Positions 58,409 through 64,000 of a DNA stretch of 64,000 bases are shown here, piece by piece. The translations under genes and the position numbers were made by a program. The DNA lies in NCBI RefSeq assembly GCF_014269225.2, contig NZ_CP077097.1:1680001-1744000 (forward strand). Direction: 5' to 3'. Under the pieces are notes generated by a model. That model did not search any database. It worked only from the letters and a program-made list of their open reading frames with translations, and was not told where the DNA came from. The stretch is from Pseudomonas anuradhapurensis (GTDB lineage: Bacteria > Pseudomonadota > Gammaproteobacteria > Pseudomonadales > Pseudomonadaceae). Each line of letters starts with the position of its first letter. Within the stretch, counting starts at the first letter, position 1.

Positions 58409-59299
58409 ATGCCCCTCGACCTAGCCCAAGCCCCCCTGCACCCACTGAACCTGCCCTGGCTGGAAAACGCCAGGGTCGAAGCCGCCATCCTGCGCCTGGA
58501 CCTGATCGACCCGCTGATCAGCGGCAACAAATGGTTCAAGCTGCGCCATCACTTGCAGCACGCCATGGCCAGCAAAGCTCCCGGGCTGATCAGCCTAGGT
58601 GGCAACCATTCCAACCATTTGCACGCGCTGGCCGCCGCCGGCAAACGCTTCGGTTTCGCCACCGCCGGGCTGCTGCGCGGGCACGCCCAGGACACGCCGA
58701 CCGTACGTGACCTGCAGGCGCTGGGCATGCAGCTGCACTGGCTGGGCTACGGCGGCTACCGCGCGCGCAACCAACCCGGTTTCTGGCAACCCTGGCAGGC
58801 GCGCTATCCGGGTTGGCAGTGTATTGCCGAGGGTGGTGGCGGGCTGGCGGGGGCGCAAGGTTGTGCCCTGATCCTGCTGCAGGCCCGCGCCCAACTCGCC
58901 GCACTCGGCTGGGCCGACTATGACGCCTGGTGGCTGGCCGCTGGAACCGGGACGACCCTGGCCGGCCTGGTGCTGGCCGAGGAGGGGAGGCATATGGTGC
59001 ATGGCGCACTGGCCGTACCCCGCGATCATGGCGTGGAGCAGGCGGTGAAGGAACTGGCGGGGACGCAGGGCTATCAGCTGCACGACGCCTGCCGTGGCGG
59101 CTTCGGCAAGTTCGATGATGAACTGCTGGCGTTCATCGCTGACTGCGAGCGGCACACCGGCGTGCCACTGGAAGCCCTGTATACCGGCAAGGCGCTGCTG
59201 GCCCTGCGGCAACAGGTCGAGGCCGGGCTGTTCGCGCCCGGCACTCGCCTGATCGTGGTGCACACCGGCGGCCTGCAAGGCCGGCGCGGTTACTTGTAA
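58409..59299 (+). CDS. PLP-dependent deaminase (ACC deaminase / D-cysteine desulfhydrase family)
   Basis: 296 residues, fold-type II PLP enzyme. The cofactor lysine is in SGNKWFKLRHHL near residue 39, and SLGGNHSNHLHALAAAGKR and AGTGTTLAGLVLAEE follow. The family includes 1-aminocyclopropane-1-carboxylate deaminase and D-cysteine desulfhydrase; sequence alone does not decide, and many pseudomonad copies here are annotated generically. The 3' end overlaps the convergent cytochrome b561 gene by 10 bases. Confidence 0.85.
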   Translation: MPLDLAQAPLHPLNLPWLENARVEAAILRLDLIDPLISGNKWFKLRHHLQHAMASKAPGLISLGGNHSNHLHALAAAGKRFGFATAGLLRGHAQDTPTVRDLQALGMQLHWLGYGGYRARNQPGFWQPWQARYPGWQCIAEGGGGLAGAQGCALILLQARAQLAALGWADYDAWWLAAGTGTTLAGLVLAEEGRHMVHGALAVPRDHGVEQAVKELAGTQGYQLHDACRGGFGKFDDELLAFIADCERHTGVPLEALYTGKALLALRQQVEAGLFAPGTRLIVVHTGGLQGRRGYL

Positions 59300-59835
59300 G
59301 GCAGCATGCGCAACAGCGTGTTGTCGCGCTTGACATAGTGATGGTACAGGCCGGCCACGGCATGGATGCCGATCAACCAGTAGCCCCAGCTGCCGACGCG
59401 TTCATGCCAGCCCTTGATGAACTTGGCCTGGTCCGGGTCGGGGCCGATCAGGTGCGGCAGCTCCAGGCCGAAGAACGGCACCGGTTTGTCGGCGGCGCTG
59501 AGGATCAGCCAGCCGGCCAGCGGCAGGCCGATCATCAGCAGGTACAGCGCCAGGTGCACCAGGTGCGCCAGCCCGGTCTGCCAGGCCGGCGGCTTTGGCG
59601 TGATCGGTGGTGTCGGGTTGCTCAGGCGGATGGCCAGGCGCAGCCAGACCAGCACGAACACGCTGAGCCCGAGCATGAAGTGCAGCTCTTTCATCAAGTT
59701 GCGTTCGACGCTGTCCTTGGGGAACAGGCCGCGGAATTCGATAAGGGCATAGACAGCAGCCAGTAGCACCAGCATCAGCCAGTGCAGGGCGATGGACAGG
59801 CGCGCGTAATGGCGCGCGGGGGTGGTTGAAACCAT
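59290..59835 (-). CDS. Cytochrome b561
   Basis: 181 residues with four membrane helices (about 14-32, 50-68, 92-110 and 148-165). Heme-b histidines are offered by ALHWLMLVLL, KELHFMLGLSV, LVHLALYLLM and GIHAVAGLYHHYV. YceJ/CybB-type proteins move electrons between quinol and periplasmic acceptors or superoxide. It is convergent with the deaminase gene. Confidence 0.93.
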   Translation of the reverse strand: MVSTTPARHYARLSIALHWLMLVLLAAVYALIEFRGLFPKDSVERNLMKELHFMLGLSVFVLVWLRLAIRLSNPTPPITPKPPAWQTGLAHLVHLALYLLMIGLPLAGWLILSAADKPVPFFGLELPHLIGPDPDQAKFIKGWHERVGSWGYWLIGIHAVAGLYHHYVKRDNTLLRMLPYK

Positions 59836-59955
59836 GATCGGTCCTCGTCATCAGGGTCGGGAAGGCGCTCTTGCTGGCGCTCAGGTACAACTGTAAAGGT
59901 TATGGGGAAGTGAATCTTTGCGCTGGGTCTGTGAAAATTGTGTCACCTGCGTGGG

Positions 59956-60053
59956 TCTTTTCGCGGGGTAAACCCGCCCCCGCGGGAACTTTACTGCTGC
60001 TGAAGGTGTCGCGGCACCTGTGCGCGCGGGTTTACCCGCGAAGAGGCCGGTCC
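59956..60053. repeat. Inverted REP pair
   Basis: TTTTCGCGGGGTAAACCCGC at left and GCGGGTTTACCCGCGAAGAG at right, about 30 bases apart, between cytochrome b561 and the DUF1853-type gene. This pair is closest to the textbook P. putida REP consensus. Confidence 0.9.
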
Positions 60054-60059
60054 AGCGGT

Positions 60060-60992
60060 TCATGCCTCTGGCGCAAGCGGCCAGCTGTCAGCCACCAGAA
60101 ACACCCGCTCCGCTTCCTGCCAGGCGCCGTCAGCCTCGCGTTCCAGGCGCACCAGCAATTGCGCCGGTGCCTGCCGCTGCAGCAGGTGCAACCATGCTGC
60201 AAACTGCTCCACCTCCCAGCAGTCCGCCGCTTCGACCCGCGCCGGTGCCAGCCAGGCATGCCGCGGCAGCGGCTGCCAGCGCTCACCCTCGGCCAGTACC
60301 CAGTCGCGCCGCCGCAGCCAGCGCCCGCGCAGGTGCTGCGGGTTGGCGCCCTGCGGTGGCTCGGCCTGGCCTGGCCACGGGTAGAACAGATAACCCCCCA
60401 GCCACACATGCGCGTGCACCTGGCCGACGCCCAGCTGCGCCAGCACTTCGCGACTGTGCGCACTGTGCGACATGGGCAACTGGTGCCTCGCCAGGTGCGC
60501 CAGCTTGGTCCCCAGCCGGTCATGGCACCCCGGCCCCAGCCAGGTGGCAGGGTCCTGCCCGGCGTGCTCCGGCCCCAGGTACAGCTTGATCGCCAGTTCC
60601 AGGTGGTGCACGCCGTCGCGGTCGCGCAGCAGCACATCCAGCTCGCCCAAGGTGCGCCCGCCGTCGCGAATCGCCAGGTTCGCCGCCAGCACTTCGATGC
60701 CCGGCGCCTGACCCAGGGCGAATTGCCACAGGCGTTCGTAGTAATGGCCCAGGCGCCGGCTGCCCAGTTGCGCGAGCCACTCGCGCAATGGCCGGTCATC
60801 ATCATCCAGGGCCCGCAACCAGCGTTCCAGGCCTTGCGGCTGGTCTGCCCACAGGCTGCCTGCCAGCGGGTGGCGCTGGGGGCAGGGCGGGGCGCTGAGC
60901 AACGGCGGCGACAACAGCGCCCAGGCCAGGTCGCGCACGGCGGGTCGGCGCAACTGTCGGGGCAGGTCGTGGAGCAAGGCGAATGGCGTCAT
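60060..60992 (-). CDS. DUF1853-family protein
   Basis: 310 residues from ATG 60992. Conserved pieces are LGHYYERLWQFALGQAPGIE and GELDVLLRDRDGVHHLELAI followed by KLYLG. These include an ELDVLL...HLE-K pattern reminiscent of PD-(D/E)xK nucleases (Asp, then Glu-x-Lys), seen also in DUF1853 members. Role is unknown. It is divergent from nadK. Confidence 0.8.
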   Translation of the reverse strand: MTPFALLHDLPRQLRRPAVRDLAWALLSPPLLSAPPCPQRHPLAGSLWADQPQGLERWLRALDDDDRPLREWLAQLGSRRLGHYYERLWQFALGQAPGIEVLAANLAIRDGGRTLGELDVLLRDRDGVHHLELAIKLYLGPEHAGQDPATWLGPGCHDRLGTKLAHLARHQLPMSHSAHSREVLAQLGVGQVHAHVWLGGYLFYPWPGQAEPPQGANPQHLRGRWLRRRDWVLAEGERWQPLPRHAWLAPARVEAADCWEVEQFAAWLHLLQRQAPAQLLVRLEREADGAWQEAERVFLVADSWPLAPEA

Positions 60993-61080
60993 CCTGCGAG
61001 CATAGCCGGTTTGCCGCTGCCCGGTGGTTTCGCCCATAATCGGCGCATTGTCACCCGCCGCAGAGCCTCGCAGGAGCCCC

Positions 61081-61971
61081 ATGGAGCAATTTCGCAATAT
61101 CGGTATCATCGGCCGCCTTGGCAGCTCGCAGGTGCTCGACACCATTCGCCGACTGAAAAAATTCCTCCTCGAGCGCCACCTGCACGTGATCCTCGAGGAC
61201 ACCATCGCCGAAGTGTTGCCCGGCCACGGCCTGCAAACTTCCACCCGCAAGCTGCTGGGCGAGGTCTGCGACCTGGTCATCGTGGTCGGCGGCGATGGCA
61301 GCCTGCTGGGCGCCGCCCGCGCCCTGGCCCGGCACAACATTCCGGTGCTCGGCATCAACCGCGGCAACCTGGGCTTCCTCACCGACATCCGCCCGGACGA
61401 ACTGGAAGACAAGGTCGCCGAAGTGCTCGACGGCCACTACCTGGTGGAAAACCGCTTCCTGCTGCAGGCCGAGGTGCGCCGCCACAACGAAGCCATCGGC
61501 CAGGGCGACGCGCTGAACGACGTGGTGCTGCACCCGGGCAAGTCCACGCGCATGATCGAGTTCGAGATCTACATCGATGGCCAGTTCGTCTGCAGCCAGA
61601 AGGCCGACGGCCTGATCGTCGCCACGCCCACCGGCTCCACCGCCTACGCGCTGTCGGCTGGCGGGCCGATCATGCACCCCAAGCTCGACGCCATCGTCAT
61701 CGTGCCGATGTACCCGCACACCCTGTCGGGCCGGCCGATCGTGGTCGATGGCAATAGCGAGCTGAAGATCGTGGTGTCCAAGGACCTGCAGATCTACCCG
61801 CAGGTGTCCTGTGACGGCCAGAACCACTTCACCTGCGCCCCCGGCGACACCATCACGGTGAGCAAGAAACCGCAGAAACTGCGCCTGATCCATCCGCTGG
61901 ACCACAACTACTACGAGGTCTGTCGTACCAAGCTCGGCTGGGGCAGCCGCCTGGGAGGCAGGGACGACTGA
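61081..61971 (+). CDS. nadK: NAD kinase
   Basis: 296 residues from ATG 61081, the standard start. It phosphorylates NAD to NADP. Motifs: VVGGDGSLLGAARALA (GGDG loop), GINRGNLGFLTD, and TPTGSTAYALSAGGPI (NE/D and T-rich loop). The stop overlaps the phosphatase start by one base. Confidence 0.97.
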   Translation: MEQFRNIGIIGRLGSSQVLDTIRRLKKFLLERHLHVILEDTIAEVLPGHGLQTSTRKLLGEVCDLVIVVGGDGSLLGAARALARHNIPVLGINRGNLGFLTDIRPDELEDKVAEVLDGHYLVENRFLLQAEVRRHNEAIGQGDALNDVVLHPGKSTRMIEFEIYIDGQFVCSQKADGLIVATPTGSTAYALSAGGPIMHPKLDAIVIVPMYPHTLSGRPIVVDGNSELKIVVSKDLQIYPQVSCDGQNHFTCAPGDTITVSKKPQKLRLIHPLDHNYYEVCRTKLGWGSRLGGRDD

Positions 61972-62942
61972 TGCTCGATCCGGCGCGAAGTTTCGACATC
62001 ATCGGCGATGTGCATGGCTGTGCGCTGACCCTCGAACGCCTGCTCGACGCCCTCGGTTACAAGCGCCAGGCCGGCGTCTGGCGTCATCCGTGGCGCCAGG
62101 CGCTGTTCCTGGGCGACATCGTCGACCGCGGGCCACGCATTCGCGAGGCGCTGCATATCGTCCATGACATGGTCGAGGCCGGCCAGGCGTTCTGCATCAT
62201 GGGCAACCACGAATACAACGCCCTGGGCTGGGTGACCCCGGCGCTGCCTGGCAGCGGCAAGGCCTATGTGCGCGAGCACACGCCACGACATGCCCGGCTG
62301 ATCGACGAAACCCTGACCCAGTTCGCCCAGCACCCGGCGGACTGGCACGACTTCGTCAACTGGTTCTACGAGCTGCCGCTGTTCGTCGACGCCGGGCGTT
62401 TCCGCCTGGTGCACGCCTGCTGGGACCCACGCCTGATCGAGCCGCTGCGCCAGCAATACCCCGACGGCTGCATCGACCAGCACTTCATCCAGGCGTCGGC
62501 GGTGAACGGCAGCTTTGCGGCCAACGTGTGCAACCGGCTATTGCGCGGTACTGACATGCGCCTGCCGGACGGGCTGACCCTGACCGGCGGCGACGGCCTG
62601 ACCCGGGCATTCTTCCGCACCAAGTTCTGGGAAGAAGACCCGCAAACCTACGGCGACATCGTGTTCCAGCCTGACGCCCTGCCAGCGGAAGTGGCCAATA
62701 CCCCACTCAGCCACAGCCAGAAGAACGCCTTGCTGCGCTATGCCGAAGACGAGCCCATGCTGTTCGTCGGCCATTACTGGCGCAGTGGCCGCCCGGCACC
62801 GATCCGTGCCAACCTCGCCTGCCTGGACTACAGCGCCGTGCTCTACGGCAAGCTGGCCGCCTACCGGCTGGATGATGAAACCCGCATCGACCCGCACAAG
62901 TTCGTTTGGGTCGATGTCGACCGCCCACAGGCCAGCCAATGA
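61971..62942 (+). CDS. Metallophosphoesterase (PrpE/ApaH-like)
   Basis: 323 residues. The calcineurin-like metal motifs are IIGDVHGCALTLERLL, FLGDIVDRGP and IMGNHEYNALGW, with FVGHYWRSG near residue 260. It is likely a diadenosine-tetraphosphatase or protein phosphatase of the PrpE type. It is coupled to nadK at the 5' end and to the rhomboid gene by a four-base overlap at the 3' end. Confidence 0.9.
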   Translation: MLDPARSFDIIGDVHGCALTLERLLDALGYKRQAGVWRHPWRQALFLGDIVDRGPRIREALHIVHDMVEAGQAFCIMGNHEYNALGWVTPALPGSGKAYVREHTPRHARLIDETLTQFAQHPADWHDFVNWFYELPLFVDAGRFRLVHACWDPRLIEPLRQQYPDGCIDQHFIQASAVNGSFAANVCNRLLRGTDMRLPDGLTLTGGDGLTRAFFRTKFWEEDPQTYGDIVFQPDALPAEVANTPLSHSQKNALLRYAEDEPMLFVGHYWRSGRPAPIRANLACLDYSAVLYGKLAAYRLDDETRIDPHKFVWVDVDRPQASQ

Positions 62943-63817
62943 ACATTATCGAAGTGATGCGCCTGCCGCTGTCGGTCGACCTCAGCGGCTTCGTCCAGCT
63001 GCTGCAGCGCCTGCAGGTGCCGCACCGGGTCAGCGAGGAGGGTGAGGTCCAGGTGCTCTGGGCCCCCGACACCCTGGCCGCAGACGTTCGCGAACTCTAC
63101 CAGCGCTACCCCGACGGCAACGCCGACCTGCCGGCCACCACCGATCCTGTGGGAGCGGGCGAGCCCGCGAAAGGGTCGTCCCTGGCGGAACAGGCCCGCG
63201 CCTGCAAGATCACCACCGTCACGCTGCTGCTGTGCTTCATCGTCGCCGGCCTCACCGGCCTGGGCGACAACTTCACCACCATCAGCTGGTTCACCTTCCT
63301 CGACTTCCGCGTGCAGGGCGACTACCTGTACTTCAGCCCGCTGGCGCAAAGCCTGGAACAAGGCCAGTGGTGGCGCCTGGTCTCGCCGATGCTGCTGCAC
63401 TTCGGCGTGCTGCACCTGGCGATGAACAGCCTGTGGTACTGGGAACTGGGCAAACGCATCGAACTGCGCCAGGGCCCCTGGGCGCTGCTGGGCCTGACCG
63501 TGCTGTTCAGCCTGGTGTCCAACCTGGCCCAGCACTACACCAGCGGGCCGAGCCTGTTCGGCGGGTTGTCCGGTGTGCTGTACGGCCTGCTCGGGCACAT
63601 CTGGTTGTACCAGTGGCTGGCGCCCAACCGTTACTTCAACCTGCCCAAGGGCGTGCTGGCCATGATGCTGATCTGGCTGGTGGTGTGCCTGACCGGCGTG
63701 GTCGGTACCCTGGGCCTGGGCCAGATCGCCAATGCCGCGCATGTCGGCGGGCTGCTCATCGGATGCCTGACCGGGCTCTTGGGCGGGGCGCTGGCCAGGC
63801 GTAAACTGTCGGCTTGA
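62939..63817 (+). CDS. Rhomboid-family intramembrane serine protease
   Basis: 292 residues from ATG 62939. A cytoplasmic N-domain of about 65 residues is followed by six membrane helices. The catalytic Ser lies in FGGLSGVLYGLLG (about residue 210) and the His in NAAHVGGLLIG near the C-terminus; WWRLVSPMLLHFGVLHLAMN carries the L1/TM2 signature. An in-frame REP element encodes about ten residues (PVGAGEPAKG, near residues 70-79) between the cytosolic domain and the first helix. Confidence 0.92.
   Translation: MNIIEVMRLPLSVDLSGFVQLLQRLQVPHRVSEEGEVQVLWAPDTLAADVRELYQRYPDGNADLPATTDPVGAGEPAKGSSLAEQARACKITTVTLLLCFIVAGLTGLGDNFTTISWFTFLDFRVQGDYLYFSPLAQSLEQGQWWRLVSPMLLHFGVLHLAMNSLWYWELGKRIELRQGPWALLGLTVLFSLVSNLAQHYTSGPSLFGGLSGVLYGLLGHIWLYQWLAPNRYFNLPKGVLAMMLIWLVVCLTGVVGTLGLGQIANAAHVGGLLIGCLTGLLGGALARRKLSA
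63146..63175. repeat. REP unit inside the rhomboid coding sequence
   Basis: CCTGTGGGAGCGGGCGAGCC and the following CGCGAAAGGG match one arm of the intergenic REP pairs in this window, such as 4373-4402. It is read in frame as PVGAGEPAKG without a stop. Confidence 0.85.
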
Positions 63818-63830
63818 ATCAGGAGACACT

Positions 63831-64000
63831 ATGTCCACTTTCGCGCAAATGATCGAAAACATCACACCCGAGATCTACCAGAGCCTGAAACTGGCGGTGG
63901 AAATCGGCAAATGGTCCGATGGCCGCAAGCTCACCGCCGAGCAGAAGGAGCTGTCGCTGCAGGCGGTCATCGCCTGGGAGATGAAAAACCTGCCCGAAGA
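63831..64000 (+). CDS. DUF1315/YeaC-family protein, N-terminus only
   Basis: Fifty-six codons are visible before the window ends, opening MSTFAQMIENITPEIYQSLK with a GAGACACT leader and AGGAGA ribosome site. The IGKWSDGRKLTAEQKELSLQ segment is typical of this short family. Function is unknown. It follows the rhomboid gene by 13 bases. Confidence 0.8.
   Translation, partial: MSTFAQMIENITPEIYQSLKLAVEIGKWSDGRKLTAEQKELSLQAVIAWEMKNLPE

Overview
The window looks like chromosome of a Pseudomonas of the P. putida group. Codon use is GC-rich, REP elements of the P. putida type (a GCGGG-rich arm ending in CTCCYACAG, usually as inverted pairs) lie between many genes, and the run leuC-leuD-methyltransferase-leuB-asd-usg-fimV-truA-trpF-accD-folC-dedD-cvpA-purF-metZ-SDR is the usual Pseudomonas order. 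Species and strain are inferred from these features; no search was run.

1-20.9 kb is a conserved housekeeping block. It opens with a truncated multi-PAS protein and a LysR regulator divergent from the leucine genes. It then covers leucine synthesis (leuCD, leuB), the aspartate branch point (asd, plus the ASADH-like paralogue usg), the polar hub protein FimV, tRNA pseudouridylation (truA), trpF, accD, folC, a SPOR protein, cvpA-purF, metZ and a short-chain dehydrogenase. 21.1-21.8 kb holds one tRNA-Val and three tRNA-Asp genes.

21.9-25.3 kb holds a lipoprotein with a DUF2242-like sequence, a 28-codon ORF, an AraC regulator and a carbon-nitrogen-hydrolase-fold protein that has lost its catalytic Cys and probably its Lys. 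25.5-40.0 kb is a chaperone-usher fimbria locus with its control system embedded: chaperone, two-domain tip adhesin, hybrid kinase, REC-EAL phosphodiesterase, hybrid kinase with Hpt, LuxR-type regulator, major pilin, chaperone and usher, all on the minus strand, with one small pilin-like gene facing away. The regulators have the composition of the P. aeruginosa Roc (Sad) system that controls Cup fimbriae. Here sensor, c-di-GMP hydrolysis, transcription factor and structural genes form one co-directional array.

40.0-49.7 kb is metabolic accessory DNA: a GlxA-type regulator with a tandem-domain tautomerase, an old yellow enzyme, and an operon for a periplasmic molybdenum hydroxylase (triheme cytochrome c, 2Fe-2S subunit, Tat-exported Mo subunit, XdhC) divergent from a LysR gene, followed by a cysteine-less DsbA-fold protein. 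49.7-56.1 kb is an island-like patchwork with visibly lower GC in places: a 138-bp MITE with a CTAG target duplication, a GNAT acetyltransferase, a GyrI-like protein, several orphan small proteins, a decayed tyrosine recombinase, a dispersed non-coding repeat and a LysR gene. 56.2-64.0 kb returns to conserved genes: fadH, a PLP deaminase-like enzyme, cytochrome b561, a DUF1853-type protein, nadK, a metallophosphatase, a rhomboid protease carrying a REP in frame, and the start of a DUF1315-type gene.
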